Counted from the stretch's first letter, positions 1 through 8,616 are shown. The stretch is 64,000 nucleotides of DNA from Lachnospiraceae bacterium (GCA_017441265.1 JAFRYE010000068.1:62001-126000); one strand, 5' to 3'. Numbers and translations are program-made. The notes: generated from the sequence alone by a model not told the origin.

Positions 1-873
1 GCTCTGACCCTGCGCACCCGCAGGTCTGCGGAATCCCTGTCCGTCGCGCTGACCGTCTCTCTGTCCGTCGCGCTGCGGTCTCTGGCCGTCTCTCTGGCCG
101 TCGCGGGCAAACAGTCTGGAACCGTCCGCCGGGCGTCTCTCACCCTGTCCGTCTCTCGGTCTGCGAGCCTGCGCGTTTCTCTCTGCCGCAGCACTCTCTC
201 GGCGAGCCTCCGCACGTTTTTCCGCGCGCTCAAGCTCCGCAGCGATATTCAGTCTCTGCGGTGCGGCGGGTTTCTCTGCGGGAGCTGCTTCCTGGGCGGT
301 CTTCGGAGCCGGAGCCTCAGCTGCCGGTGCTTCCGGAGCGGGCTTCTTCTCTGCGGCCACAGCACCTGCATTGGCGGCAGCCGCATCCTTGTTCGGACGC
401 TTCAGACGGCGTCCTTCCTCGTTGAAAATAGGTCCTTCATACAATACCAACTTACCGTCGGCATCCTTGCGATAGAAATCGTTTCCCTTGCGAAGGATCG
501 GATTCTTCTCGGCATCGTACAGCGATGACCGCTTCGGGTCGATCTTGTTGCCGTTCTCATCAAATATCGGTCCGCTGTACTTGGTGTAATTCTTACCGCT
601 GTCAACGCTGTAGATTACGCCCTCATGACGAACCAAGCGGTTTCCCTTGTCATCATACATGCCGCGGGGCCGCTTTGCCTCCTCCTTGTGCTCCGGCGAA
701 CGGCGTCTCCGTTTTCCGAGAAGCCGCATCGCAATAACGACCTCCGAGTCCTCATCGTTCACGATGCTGGCTGCGTTCTTCACGTCGATGCCATGCTCGC
801 GGAGATACATCATCATCTCCTTGTAGGACGCGTCGATCTCTTTGCACAAATCTCCGAGTTTAATTTCTGCCAT
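1..873 (-). CDS. infB: translation initiation factor IF-2, N-terminal part (cut by window edge)
   Basis: The frame is open from the ATG at 873 to base 1, so at least 291 residues are present; the GTPase core lies outside the window. Residues 1-55 look like the IF2_N domain (MAEIKLGDLCKEI; then LREHGIDVKNAAS). Next come two copies of a Tyr-x-Gly-Pro-Ile-Phe motif (near residues 98 and 142) in a charged linker. An Ala/Pro/Glu-rich stretch follows, then an Arg-rich tail with five RDGQ tetrapeptides at the window edge. Bacterial IF-2 N-termini vary in length and are often low in complexity, so the linker is plausible. The gene is last in the visible rimP-nusA-ylxR-ylxQ-infB operon, 53 bp after ylxQ. 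IF-2 delivers fMet-tRNA to the 30S subunit and drives subunit joining. Confidence 0.93.
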   Translation of the reverse strand, partial: MAEIKLGDLCKEIDASYKEMMMYLREHGIDVKNAASIVNDEDSEVVIAMRLLGKRRRRSPEHKEEAKRPRGMYDDKGNRLVRHEGVIYSVDSGKNYTKYSGPIFDENGNKIDPKRSSLYDAEKNPILRKGNDFYRKDADGKLVLYEGPIFNEEGRRLKRPNKDAAAANAGAVAAEKKPAPEAPAAEAPAPKTAQEAAPAEKPAAPQRLNIAAELERAEKRAEARRESAAAERNAQARRPRDGQGERRPADGSRLFARDGQRDGQRPQRDGQRDGQRDGQGFRRPAGAQGQS

Positions 874-926
874 TTACGTTCTTTCCTCCGCTTGAAAAAT
901 AAAACTGTTTTCCCTTACACTTTCCG

Positions 927-1244
927 TCAAACCGTCGCGTCATCAGAAATGCACGCGGCTACGGCGTTCGCCAGTCCCTGATCAAGCACGGCGACGCAGA
1001 TACGGTCTTTTTTACCGATCGCGTGTCCGAGCACGTCCTTCGTGGAAAAGCGAACCAACGGCACCTGATAATGATACGTGATGTGCGAAATGTCCGCGTA
1101 CGAGTTGTCCGACGCGTCCGTCGCTACGATCACCAGTTTGGCAGTACCGTTGCGAACCGCACGCTCCGTGAGAAATCCCCCGGACGTTACGGCACCGGCT
1201 TTTGCTGCGATCCCCAGCAAAGAGATCGCTTTTTTCTCATTCAT
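927..1244 (-). CDS. ylxQ: YlxQ-like L7Ae/L30e-family RNA-binding protein
   Basis: A 105-residue protein starting MNEKKAISLLGIAAKAGA, the typical opening of the L7Ae/L30e/Gadd45 fold family encoded between ylxR and infB in Firmicutes. An upstream in-frame start at 1292 exists. The ATG at 1244 is preferred because it matches the family start and overlaps the ylxR stop by only 8 bp, as expected for translational coupling. Family members are small RNA-binding proteins (kink-turn binders in relatives); the exact role of YlxQ is not settled. Residues such as the SGG after the first helix and the C-terminal DQGLANAVAA segment fit the fold. It is cotranscribed with nusA and infB. Confidence 0.85.
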   Translation of the reverse strand: MNEKKAISLLGIAAKAGAVTSGGFLTERAVRNGTAKLVIVATDASDNSYADISHITYHYQVPLVRFSTKDVLGHAIGKKDRICVAVLDQGLANAVAACISDDATV

Positions 1245-1503
1245 TCGCCAGCTCCTTTGCAAGCCGGTCGTAAACCTCGACCGGAACCTCAAACTTCAGC
1301 GAACGGTCGATCGCCTTTGTCTTGCGCGCCTTGGCAAGGCACTCCGAACTTCGGCAAATATATGCTCCGCGCCCGTTCTTCTTACCGGTCAGATCGAGTT
1401 CGATCTCATTGTCCGGCGTCAGGATCACGCGGATCAGTTCTTTCTTCGGTTTGGTCTCTCCGCAGCCGTTGCAGCGGCGAAGCGGAATCTTCTTGACTGT
1501 CAT
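1237..1503 (-). CDS. ylxR: YlxR family RNA-binding protein (DUF448)
   Basis: An 88-residue protein beginning MTVKKIPLRRCNGCGETKPK, the hallmark YlxR opening with a CxxC-like pair and Lys/Arg-rich surface. The middle contains the GRGAYIC signature of the family. The ATG at 1503 is chosen because an AGAAAGGACG ribosome binding site sits 5-9 bases upstream; a GTG at 1527 in the same frame overlaps the nusA stop but has no such site. Relatives are small nucleic-acid-binding proteins found almost always between nusA and infB, proposed to affect transcription or RNase P. That functional link comes from the family, not from this sequence. Confidence 0.88.
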   Translation of the reverse strand: MTVKKIPLRRCNGCGETKPKKELIRVILTPDNEIELDLTGKKNGRGAYICRSSECLAKARKTKAIDRSLKFEVPVEVYDRLAKELANE

Positions 1504-1523
1504 GATTCCGTCCTTTCTGTCAC

Positions 1524-2615
1524 TCACTCAAGCTCGGCTGCCTGCGACTCGCTCTTGATATCAATCTTGTAACCGGTCAAACGAGCGGCAAGACGCGCGT
1601 TCTGACCCTTAGTTCCGATGGCGAGCGTCAGCATATCCTCAGGCACGATAACGTTGGCGATACGCTCCTCCTCGTCCACATGAACGGAAATAACCTCAGC
1701 CGGGGACAAAGCGTTAGCGATCAGCTGCTCCGGATCGTCACTCCAGTTGATGATATCGATCTTCTCGCCGTTGAGCTCCTCAACAACCGCATTGGCACGG
1801 CTGCCTCTGACACCGACACACGCGCCGACCGGATCCACGTTCGGATCGTTGGAGTAAACGGCCATCTTCGTTCTCTTGCCGGCTTCGCGGCTGAGAGCCT
1901 TGATCTCTACGATACCGTCGGCAACTTCCGAAACCTCATTCTCGAAAAATCTCTTAACCAGCTCCGGATGGGTGCGGGATACGGTAACGCGCGGTCCCTT
2001 GGGCGTTTCCTTAACTTCTACAACGTAAACTTTTACGCGCTGTCCCTTCTCAAACTCCTCGCCGGGAATCTGCTCGCTGGCAACCAGATGAGCGTCAACG
2101 CGGCCGAGGCTAAGGATGACATCCTGACGCGAGAATTTCTGAACGATACCCGTTACGACCTCTTTCTCCTTGTCGCAGAACTGGCCGAACAGCACCTTGC
2201 GCTCCTCCTCACGAAGTTTCTGCACAATGGTCTGCTTTGCCTGTGCGGCAACCGTACGAGTCAGGCTCTTCGTCTCGATCTCCTTCTCGAGGTTGTCGCC
2301 AACCGCGATCTCGCGAAGCGGGAACATCGCCTTGGCTTCCTCAAGCGTAAGCTCCGCCTTCGGATTTATAACTTCGTCAACAACCGTCCAGATCTGGAAC
2401 AGATTGTACTGACCGGTCTCACTGTCGATATGCACCCGGAAATTGTCACTGTCAAACTGCTTCTTGCAAGCTGCGAGGATGGAATCCTCCAATGCCTGTA
2501 ACAGCACGCTCTTGCTGATGTCACGCTCTTTCTCGATCAGGTCGAGTGCGGTGATCAACTCCTTAAAATCTTCCTGCTTAAGTTCCTCCGCTGATTTCTT
2601 AACAGCTTTCTTCAT
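1524..2615 (-). CDS. nusA: transcription termination/antitermination factor NusA
   Basis: 363 residues, near the usual size of Gram-positive NusA without the C-terminal acidic repeats. Visible order: N-terminal RNA-polymerase-binding domain (ELITALDLIEKERDISKSVL, about 19-130), S1 domain (about 135-200; GIVQKFSRQDVILSLGRVDA), then two KH domains (VGACVGVRGSRANAVVEELNG, and a second KH ending in LAIGTKGQNARLAARL). A GGAGG site lies directly upstream of the ATG. NusA binds RNA polymerase and nascent RNA and modulates pausing, termination and antitermination. It lies 29 bp after rimP and before ylxR in the same operon. Confidence 0.96.
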   Translation of the reverse strand: MKKAVKKSAEELKQEDFKELITALDLIEKERDISKSVLLQALEDSILAACKKQFDSDNFRVHIDSETGQYNLFQIWTVVDEVINPKAELTLEEAKAMFPLREIAVGDNLEKEIETKSLTRTVAAQAKQTIVQKLREEERKVLFGQFCDKEKEVVTGIVQKFSRQDVILSLGRVDAHLVASEQIPGEEFEKGQRVKVYVVEVKETPKGPRVTVSRTHPELVKRFFENEVSEVADGIVEIKALSREAGKRTKMAVYSNDPNVDPVGACVGVRGSRANAVVEELNGEKIDIINWSDDPEQLIANALSPAEVISVHVDEEERIANVIVPEDMLTLAIGTKGQNARLAARLTGYKIDIKSESQAAELE

Positions 2616-2644
2616 TTCAAACCTCCTTGCAATTCTCGCTGTGA

Positions 2645-3109
2645 TTATTCGGTAAATGCCTGACGGATCAGGCTGATGTTTTTCCGTTCCAGCACGGTCT
2701 CTCCGGTCTCATCCGTGACGGTCACCGTCTGATCGTCATAGGCCGTAAGCGTTGCCGTGAATTCTTTTCTCCCTCCGACAGCCCGGAACAGACGGATGTC
2801 GATAAGTCTGCCGATGTTCCGTTCATAGTCCTTCGGTTTCTTCAAAGGTCTTGTCAATCCCGGAGAACTCACTTCCAGGATATAACTCTCCTTGATGAAA
2901 TCTTCCTCATCAAGTTTCTTCTCGATCGCTCGTGACACCAGCTCACAGTCGTCGATCGTGACTCCGCCGGGCTTGTCGATGTATGCGCGCAAATACCAGT
3001 TGCCCGCCTCCTTGACGAACTCCACGTCCACGAGCTCGAGCTCATTTTCCGAGATGATCGGCGCCAAAAGCTCCGTCGTCCGCTCTTCATATTGCTTCGT
3101 TAAAGCCAT
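2645..3109 (-). CDS. rimP: ribosome maturation factor RimP
   Basis: 154 residues, the normal RimP length, starting MALTKQYEERTTELLAPI with GGAGGAAAC upstream; a longer in-frame start at 3151 would run into the leader hairpin and is rejected. The conserved core ELVDVEFVKEAGNWYLRAYID and the DCELVSRAIEKKLDEEDF segment followed by YILEVSSPGLTRPL are diagnostic. RimP assists 30S subunit assembly. It is the first gene of the rimP-nusA-ylxR-ylxQ-infB operon and is preceded by a leader with a strong hairpin (3156-3185) and a promoter (3210-3238). Confidence 0.95.
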   Translation of the reverse strand: MALTKQYEERTTELLAPIISENELELVDVEFVKEAGNWYLRAYIDKPGGVTIDDCELVSRAIEKKLDEEDFIKESYILEVSSPGLTRPLKKPKDYERNIGRLIDIRLFRAVGGRKEFTATLTAYDDQTVTVTDETGETVLERKNISLIRQAFTE

Positions 3110-3155
3110 GTTTCCTCCGGCCGGATTCCGCGGATTCCGGCTCCCGAACATAAAC

Positions 3156-3185
3156 TAAGAGTGGGCCGTTGCGGACCCACTCTTA
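3156..3185 (-). promoter_or_regulatory. leader hairpin upstream of rimP (possible attenuator)
   Basis: A perfect 10-bp stem (TAAGAGTGGG / CCCACTCTTA) closes a 10-base loop and lies between the predicted promoter and the rimP start. On the minus strand it is followed by GTTTATGTT, only a moderately U-rich tail. It could be a leaky terminator controlling read-through into the translation-factor operon, or an mRNA-stabilising leader. It could also end RNA coming from the histidine operon upstream. Confidence 0.5.
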
Positions 3186-3209
3186 CAATACTCATTAGTT
3201 ACATCAAGG

Positions 3210-3238
3210 ATACTACCACCGTTATTCGGAAAATGCAA
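3210..3238 (-). promoter_or_regulatory. SigA-type promoter for the rimP operon
   Basis: On the minus strand TTGCAT and TAGTAT are separated by exactly 17 bases. The predicted start lies about 20 bases before the rimP leader hairpin. The -35 box overlaps one copy of the GGAAAATG word described in the findings. Confidence 0.5.
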
Positions 3239-3267
3239 GCCCTTTTTCTCGAAAAATCGGCATTTTT

Positions 3268-3420
3268 CTACATTTCCCCGGTGGAATCCGCCGACTCGGA
3301 CGCGATCTTGGCGTTCTTATGGTTGCGGTACGCGCGTCCGGCAAGAACTCCGCATACGGCGACGATGATATAAAAGATAAACAATCCGAACTCCCGCAGG
3401 AATTCCGTCAATAATGCCAT
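3268..3420 (-). CDS. 50-residue single-pass membrane protein, unknown function
   Basis: A small gene starting MALLTEFLREFGLFIFYIIV with one hydrophobic helix (about residues 12-28) followed by a short positive stretch (RAYRNHKNAK) and a polar tail; it ends in TAG. A strong GGAGGTG site stands 6-7 bases before the ATG. It lies 13 bp after the hisIE stop, so it is probably the last gene of the histidine operon. I do not recognise a family and assign no function. The ribosome binding site, tight spacing and sensible topology argue that it is expressed. Confidence 0.6.
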   Translation of the reverse strand: MALLTEFLREFGLFIFYIIVAVCGVLAGRAYRNHKNAKIASESADSTGEM

Positions 3421-3433
3421 AACACACCTCCGA

Positions 3434-4714
3434 TCACGATTTTCTCCGGTTGGCCAGTTCCTTCACGATATCATTCCAGTCGACATCGCACTCCACCATC
3501 AAAACCATGAGATGATACATGTAATCCGCAATCTCGTACTTCAGTTCCTCAGCGTCGGGATTCTTCGCGGCGATCGTGATCTCCGTTGCCTCCTCGCCGC
3601 ACTTCTTTAAGATTTTGTCGATCCCTTTTTCAAAGAGATAGTTCGTGTAGGAGCCTTCTTTCGGATTGACCTTGCGGTCCATGATCAGATTGTAATCCTC
3701 AGTCAGAACGCTCAGCGGGTTGAAATCGGAGAACTCTTTCTTGCAGAGCGTCGTGAAGAAGCAGGACGGATTGCCTGTATGGCAGGCTACTCCGAGCTGG
3801 TGCACCTTCGCAAGCAGCGTATCGCTGTCGCAGTCGATCCGAAGTTCCTTCACAAACTGATAATGTCCGGACGTCTCGCCCTTCACCCAGATCTCCTCGC
3901 GGCTGCGGGACCAGTACGTCATCCGTCCCGTCTCGATGGTGCGGTTGAACGCCTCTTCGTTCATGTATGCGACCATCAGCACCTCCAAGGTGCGATAATC
4001 CTGAACGACAACCGGGATCAGTCCGTTGGCGTCGGTCTTCATATCGGAAAATGCGACCGTCGACTCCAGACACTTCGTCGCAATGCCCTCCTTGCGAAGC
4101 GTCTGCTTCACGCGGAGCACGTTCTTTCCCTCGTAGAAGTTGGTCGCCACGCCGAAGCAGTCCGGCAGGGACAATAACGTCTCGATATCGTTGCGAACCA
4201 GGCTGTCGCGGATGATGACCGGCAGCGGGCAACGCTCTAAGATGCGGTTCATCGCCGGAGAAACGGTCACGTGCTTCATCTGGAATTTGGCGACGCCGAG
4301 ATCCTTCAGCTCCTCGAGCAGTTTCTCACTCTCGTACGCATGCTCGGGCTTGTCCACATCCGCATTGAACTCCACGACGATGCGGTCGCGGCCGAAGCGG
4401 TCGATCGCAAGCCGTACCTCTTCCTTCGGGAACTTTCTCTCATACGGGATCACGACATAGGACGCTCCGGTGTACAGCGCCTTCTTGATGTCCTCAAAGC
4501 GCTTCACGCAGCATCCGAGGTACAGCGGAATGTCGACCTTGCGAAGCAGAAGCTTCACCATCTGCAGAAAATGCATCTGGGTCGTCTCGTTGTCGTCGTA
4601 ATTGTAAATGTAAAGCCCGTCGGCGCCGTTCTGCTCATAGCTCATGGCGAGCTCGAGAACCGAGGCCGGGAAAGCATTTTCCGCATTGATATATGCGATG
4701 ATGTTTTTCTCCAT
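3434..4714 (-). CDS. hisIE: HisF-like domain fused to bifunctional HisI-HisE
   Basis: 426 residues in three parts. Residues about 1-205 resemble a HisF/HisA half-barrel protein ([20 protein letters not shown]; then [19 protein letters not shown]), but the catalytic Asp of HisF (CLDV..) is replaced in YINAEN and the GGG phosphate loop reads GCC. Residues about 235-330 are phosphoribosyl-AMP cyclohydrolase ([36 protein letters not shown]). Residues about 345-426 are phosphoribosyl-ATP pyrophosphohydrolase ([16 protein letters not shown]). HisE and HisI catalyse steps 2 and 3 of histidine synthesis. The ATG at 4714 follows GGGAG; a TTG 12 bases further upstream is less likely. It is last of the recognisable his genes here. 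The role of the N-terminal domain is unknown. Confidence 0.9.
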   Translation of the reverse strand: MEKNIIAYINAENAFPASVLELAMSYEQNGADGLYIYNYDDNETTQMHFLQMVKLLLRKVDIPLYLGCCVKRFEDIKKALYTGASYVVIPYERKFPKEEVRLAIDRFGRDRIVVEFNADVDKPEHAYESEKLLEELKDLGVAKFQMKHVTVSPAMNRILERCPLPVIIRDSLVRNDIETLLSLPDCFGVATNFYEGKNVLRVKQTLRKEGIATKCLESTVAFSDMKTDANGLIPVVVQDYRTLEVLMVAYMNEEAFNRTIETGRMTYWSRSREEIWVKGETSGHYQFVKELRIDCDSDTLLAKVHQLGVACHTGNPSCFFTTLCKKEFSDFNPLSVLTEDYNLIMDRKVNPKEGSYTNYLFEKGIDKILKKCGEEATEITIAAKNPDAEELKYEIADYMYHLMVLMVECDVDWNDIVKELANRRKS

Positions 4715-4753
4715 GGTATCTCCCAAGTCAATAGTCTGATTCGACGGATTCCG

Positions 4754-5344
4754 TCAGATCGTTCCCTTCGTCGAAAGCACTCCGTCCACTCTCTCATCGA
4801 TCTTCGTCGCAATGTCGAGAGCTTTCGCAAATGCCTTGAACATCGCCTCGACAATGTGATGATTGTTCTCGCCGGAGATCATGCGGATGTGCAGATTCAT
4901 GCCGGCGCTGTAGGAAACCGCATAAAAGAACTCTTTGGCCATCTCCACGTCAAACTCGCCGAGTCGTTCCACGGTCGTCTTGACGTCATAGACAAAGTAC
5001 GGTCTTCCGGAGAGATCGATCGCGCACATGACCAGCGCCTCGTCCATCGGAAGAAGAAAACTGCCGTAGCGGGCGATGCCCTCCTTGTTGCCGAGAGCCT
5101 CCTTGATGGCCGTGCCGAGCACGATGCCGACATCCTCCACCGTGTGGTGCGAATCCACATCAAGGTCTCCGTTCGCCGTGAGGTTTAAGTCGAAAAAGCC
5201 GTGCTTTGCGAATCCCGAGAGCATGTGGTTAAAAAAGCCGATGCCGGTATCGATGTTGAAAACTCCGGTTCCGTCGATCGTAAGCTGCGCCGCAATCGAG
5301 GTTTCCTTCGTCGTGCGCTCCACTGTGGCTGTCCGTTTTTCCAT
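4754..5344 (-). CDS. hisB: imidazoleglycerol-phosphate dehydratase
   Basis: 196 residues, the normal size of monofunctional HisB. Manganese-binding histidine clusters are visible: FFNHMLSGFAKHG, DSHHTVED and the C-terminal ENNHHIVEAMFKAFAKAL. The ATG at 5344 is preceded by AAGGAGG; an in-frame start at 5422 would lie inside the hisD 3' end region and has no site. It converts imidazole glycerol phosphate to imidazole acetol phosphate. Order hisD-hisB-hisIE with short gaps supports one operon. hisA, hisF, hisH and hisC are not in the window. Confidence 0.96.
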   Translation of the reverse strand: MEKRTATVERTTKETSIAAQLTIDGTGVFNIDTGIGFFNHMLSGFAKHGFFDLNLTANGDLDVDSHHTVEDVGIVLGTAIKEALGNKEGIARYGSFLLPMDEALVMCAIDLSGRPYFVYDVKTTVERLGEFDVEMAKEFFYAVSYSAGMNLHIRMISGENNHHIVEAMFKAFAKALDIATKIDERVDGVLSTKGTI

Positions 5345-5399
5345 ACTGGCCTCCTTATGTGCGTTATCCTCTATATTGTACAACAATCGACCGATTCGG

Positions 5400-6701
5400 T
5401 CAAGATTGCGAATCGTCCTCAAAGCGCACCGCGATGGAGTTGGCGTGTGCCGTCAACCCTTCCGCCTGTGCAAATGTGATGATCTTGTCCGCCGCCGGCT
5501 TAAGCGCCTCGCGGGAATAACAGATCACGCTGCTCTTCTTGATGAAATCGTCCACCGAGAGCGGCGAGAAGAACCGAGCCGTGCCGTTCGTCGGAAGGAT
5601 GTGATCCGGTCCCGCATAGTAATCCCCGAGAGGCTCGCTGGAATATTCTCCGAGGAAAATGGCACCGCCGTTCTGCACTCCCGTCATGGTTTCCCAGGGG
5701 TTGGCCGTGAGGATTTCCACGTGCTCGGACGCGATGTCATTGGCTGCCTCAACGGCTGCCTCCATCGAATCCGCGACAAAGATGCGTCCGTAGTTTGCCA
5801 AAGACTTCTCGATGATCTCCCTGCGGGAAAGACGTGCAGTCATCGCCGTCACTTCCGCGTCAACCGCCTCGGCAAGGCGGCGGCTCGTGGTGACCAGGAT
5901 CGCGGATGCCATGGGGTCATGCTCCGCCTGGCTCAGCAGATCCGCGGCTACATATTTCGGATTAGGGGTATCGTCAGCGAGGACAAGGATCTCGGAAGGA
6001 CCCGCAATGCTGTCGATACCGACACTGCCGTATACGGCTTTCTTCGCAAGTGCAACATAGATATTTCCCGGGCCGACGATCTTATCGACACGCGGAATGC
6101 TCTCCGTACCGTACGCAAGAGCAGCGATCGCCTGTGCTCCGCCGATCTTTGCGATCCGGCTGACACCGGCTTCCACAGCCGCGACGATCGAAGCCGGATT
6201 GAGGGCTCCGCTCTTCTGCGGCGGCGTCACCATGATCACCTCGGGCACGCCGGCAACTTTCGCCGGAATGATGTTCATCAGTACGCTGGAGGACAAAACC
6301 GCGCTGCCGCCGGGCACATAGACACCGACTTTGGCGATCGGAGTGACCCTCTGTCCGAGAATGATCCCGTCCTTGGTATCGAACCAGCTGTTTCTGCGCT
6401 GGCGCATGTGGAACTCGCGGATATTGGCGCCGGATTCGCGGATGACCGCAAGAAGCTTCGGATCGACGGCAGCGTACGCCGCGTCGATCTCCTCCTTCGT
6501 AACCCAGACGTCCTCCGCCGTAAGTTTAATGCCGTCAAAGCGCTCGGTGTACGCAAACACCGCAGCGTCGCCGTTTTTGCGAACGTCCGCAACGATGGCA
6601 TCCACCTTCGCCTGCTGCTCGGAAAATGCGTTCGTGCTGCGCATCGCAAGCGTATCAAGCAATTCCTGCTTGGATTCTTTTGTCAATGCTATGATCTTCA
6701 T
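5400..6701 (-). CDS. hisD: histidinol dehydrogenase
   Basis: 433 residues, the usual full length. The NAD and zinc site motifs are visible: GPGNIYVALAKKAVYG, GPSEILVLADD, the zinc-ligand region LLSQAEHDP, and HILPTNGTARF near the C-terminus. It oxidises L-histidinol to histidine in two steps. The ATG at 6701 has GGAGG upstream, and the hisG stop lies 2 bp before it, so translation of the two is closely linked. One copy of the GGAAAATG word sits in codons for NAFSEQ. Confidence 0.97.
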   Translation of the reverse strand: MKIIALTKESKQELLDTLAMRSTNAFSEQQAKVDAIVADVRKNGDAAVFAYTERFDGIKLTAEDVWVTKEEIDAAYAAVDPKLLAVIRESGANIREFHMRQRRNSWFDTKDGIILGQRVTPIAKVGVYVPGGSAVLSSSVLMNIIPAKVAGVPEVIMVTPPQKSGALNPASIVAAVEAGVSRIAKIGGAQAIAALAYGTESIPRVDKIVGPGNIYVALAKKAVYGSVGIDSIAGPSEILVLADDTPNPKYVAADLLSQAEHDPMASAILVTTSRRLAEAVDAEVTAMTARLSRREIIEKSLANYGRIFVADSMEAAVEAANDIASEHVEILTANPWETMTGVQNGGAIFLGEYSSEPLGDYYAGPDHILPTNGTARFFSPLSVDDFIKKSSVICYSREALKPAADKIITFAQAEGLTAHANSIAVRFEDDSQS

Positions 6702-6702
6702 C

Positions 6703-7344
6703 CTAATCCTCCAAAACCTTACGAATATCGGCGATCAGCTTCTGGATGCGCTCCTGCTCCATCTTCATGCTGACCTGGTTCACGACCATTCGCGCCGAAA
6801 GCGGAACAATCTCCTCCAAAACGGCAAGTCCGTTCTCGCGAAGCGTCGAACCGGTCTCCACGATATCGACGATGACTTCGCTCAGACCGACGATCGGCGC
6901 AAGCTCGATCGAACCGCCGAGCTTGATGATCTCGGCCGTCTGATGCTTCACATTCGTAAAATAATCTTTCGCAATATTCGGATACTTCGTGGCCACACGG
7001 ATGCGCCGTCCGCTTCCCAAAAGCTCCTTCGCGCTCTCGGGACCGGCAACGCACATGCGGCAGCGGCCGAATCCGAAGTCGATCACTTCGTATAATTTGC
7101 GACCCTCCTCAAGGATCGTGTCACGACCGACGATACCGATATCGGCGGCACCGTACTCAACGTAGGTAGGCACATCTCCGGCCTTGGCAAGGAAAAACCG
7201 CATGCGGTGTTCCTCGTCCGTAAAGATCAGTTTTCTCGTGTCGGGATCGTTCATCTCCTCGCAATGGATTCCGGCACGGCCCAACACTTCCATGGCTTTT
7301 TTCGCAAGCCGTCCTTTGGCAAGTGCAAAAGTCAGATATTCCAT
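6703..7344 (-). CDS. hisG: ATP phosphoribosyltransferase, short (catalytic) form
   Basis: 213 residues, the short HisG form that lacks the C-terminal regulatory domain and needs HisZ. Visible motifs are [16 protein letters not shown], the DIGIVGRD segment, [14 protein letters not shown] and the phosphoribosyl-binding [18 protein letters not shown]. It catalyses the first committed step, ATP plus PRPP to phosphoribosyl-ATP, and is the usual point of histidine feedback. It overlaps the end of hisZ by 13 bp and ends with TAG, which shows that TAG is a working stop codon in this genome. Confidence 0.96.
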   Translation of the reverse strand: MEYLTFALAKGRLAKKAMEVLGRAGIHCEEMNDPDTRKLIFTDEEHRMRFFLAKAGDVPTYVEYGAADIGIVGRDTILEEGRKLYEVIDFGFGRCRMCVAGPESAKELLGSGRRIRVATKYPNIAKDYFTNVKHQTAEIIKLGGSIELAPIVGLSEVIVDIVETGSTLRENGLAVLEEIVPLSARMVVNQVSMKMEQERIQKLIADIRKVLED

Positions 7345-8504
7345 ACGCGCACCCCCGCCTTCTCATACTCTTCCGAGATCTTTTCCGTCGATGCATCCGT
7401 AACGCTGCGGAGCTTCACATCAACACCTTTCTCGCGAAGCTCACAGGCTTTCGCGATCGCCTTGGAAGCGTCGCTCTCGCGGTACAAAATCACGTCCGCC
7501 GAGGGCGCTTTCTCACCCATCAATCCCTGACGCTCCAGCGCAACAAGCAGCGTATCGATGGTCACAGACATGCCGATGGCCGGCATCGAAGCGCCGAACT
7601 GCTCAACGAGGGTGTCGTAGCGACCGCCCGAGGCCAGCGCCTCGCCGGTACCGTGTGTGATCGCCCGGAAAATGATGCCCGTATAGTAGCGATATTTGCT
7701 CAACATCGAAAGATCGTACGAAACGTAGCGCTCCACGCCGTAGTCCTTCAGCCGCTCTGACAATGTGCGAAGTTTCGAAAGCTCCGCAAGGGCAGCCGTG
7801 TCGTCCGTGAGGGATTCCGCCTCCTTAAGGATGTCAGCGGTTCCGAACAACTCCGGGATCTTCAGCAAAAGTTCCGCGGAGCGTCCCGTGATCTTGCGCT
7901 CGTTCAAAAAGTCCGGAATTCCGAACAGATTCTTGTTCTTGATGCGGCGGCGAAGCTCTTCCTCATCCTCACCGGACAGCCCGCAGGCAGAGGCGATCGC
8001 ACGGAAGAAACCGGCATTGCCGATCTCGATCTGGAATTCCGAAAGTCCCGCAGCGCGAAGGCAGGCTACCGTCAGAGCCACGATCTCGGCATCGGCCTCG
8101 GGAGACGCGTCACCGAACAGTTCAACACCGGCCTGCGTCGTCTCCTTGAGGCGGAGTTGATAACCGGAATTGTTGATGAAGGTGCTTCCCGAGTAATACA
8201 TCCGGATCGGCGCTTCACTGCCGCGGAAATACGTGGCCGCACAGCGCGCGATCTGCGGAGTCATATCCGGCCGGAGCACAAGCGTATTGCCGTCCCGGTC
8301 AATAAACTTATACATATCTTTCGAGGGAACGGTTCCCCGTTCGCTCGAGAACACATCAAAATATTCGAAGGAAGGTGTTCGGATCTCCTCGTAGCCGAAG
8401 CGCTTCATGCAGCCCTCGACCAAAGCCTCGATCCTGCGCATTCCGGAAATCTCTTCGCCGTAAATATCGCGAACGCCCTCCGGCGTGTGTAACAACGGAA
8501 TCAT
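7332..8504 (-). CDS. hisZ: ATP phosphoribosyltransferase regulatory subunit
   Basis: 390 residues related to class II histidyl-tRNA synthetase but without the anticodon-binding domain, which is the HisZ architecture. The start [35 protein letters not shown] and the later [16 protein letters not shown] are typical. It pairs with the short HisG to form the hetero-octameric enzyme and carries the histidine sensor. It is the first gene of the his operon: an AGGAGAG site precedes the ATG, and a near-consensus promoter with repeated elements lies in the 110 bp upstream. Confidence 0.95.
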   Translation of the reverse strand: MIPLLHTPEGVRDIYGEEISGMRRIEALVEGCMKRFGYEEIRTPSFEYFDVFSSERGTVPSKDMYKFIDRDGNTLVLRPDMTPQIARCAATYFRGSEAPIRMYYSGSTFINNSGYQLRLKETTQAGVELFGDASPEADAEIVALTVACLRAAGLSEFQIEIGNAGFFRAIASACGLSGEDEEELRRRIKNKNLFGIPDFLNERKITGRSAELLLKIPELFGTADILKEAESLTDDTAALAELSKLRTLSERLKDYGVERYVSYDLSMLSKYRYYTGIIFRAITHGTGEALASGGRYDTLVEQFGASMPAIGMSVTIDTLLVALERQGLMGEKAPSADVILYRESDASKAIAKACELREKGVDVKLRSVTDASTEKISEEYEKAGVRVWNI

Positions 8505-8521
8505 ATTCTCTCCTGTCCGCT

Positions 8522-8560
8522 TTAACGCGTTAACGTGTTAGCATGGTAGTAAATTAGCAT
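8522..8560 (-). promoter_or_regulatory. repeat-rich candidate operator in the his operon leader
   Basis: Between the predicted start site and the hisZ ribosome binding site lie a perfect 12-bp palindrome TTAACGCGTTAA (8522-8533) and a 7-bp direct repeat ATGCTAA (minus strand; 8538-8544 and 8554-8560) with a 16-bp period. Position and repetition suggest a repressor site for histidine synthesis. The regulator is not identified here. Confidence 0.4.
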
Positions 8561-8570
8561 GATGGAACGA

Positions 8571-8599
8571 ATTATACCTAACGAAAATTCGAATGTCAA
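8571..8599 (-). promoter_or_regulatory. consensus SigA promoter for the his operon
   Basis: On the minus strand TTGACA and TATAAT, both perfect matches, are separated by 17 bases (TTCGAATTTTCGTTAGG). Transcription would start near 8564, leaving a leader of about 60 bases before hisZ. Confidence 0.8.
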
Positions 8600-8616
8600 G
8601 CACAAAATACGGAAAA

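Noticed and set aside
5076-6773. A 565-codon plus-strand open frame opposite hisB/hisD
   Set aside because: It crosses two well-supported genes and their gap and encodes an Arg-rich sequence typical of antisense frames in GC-rich DNA.
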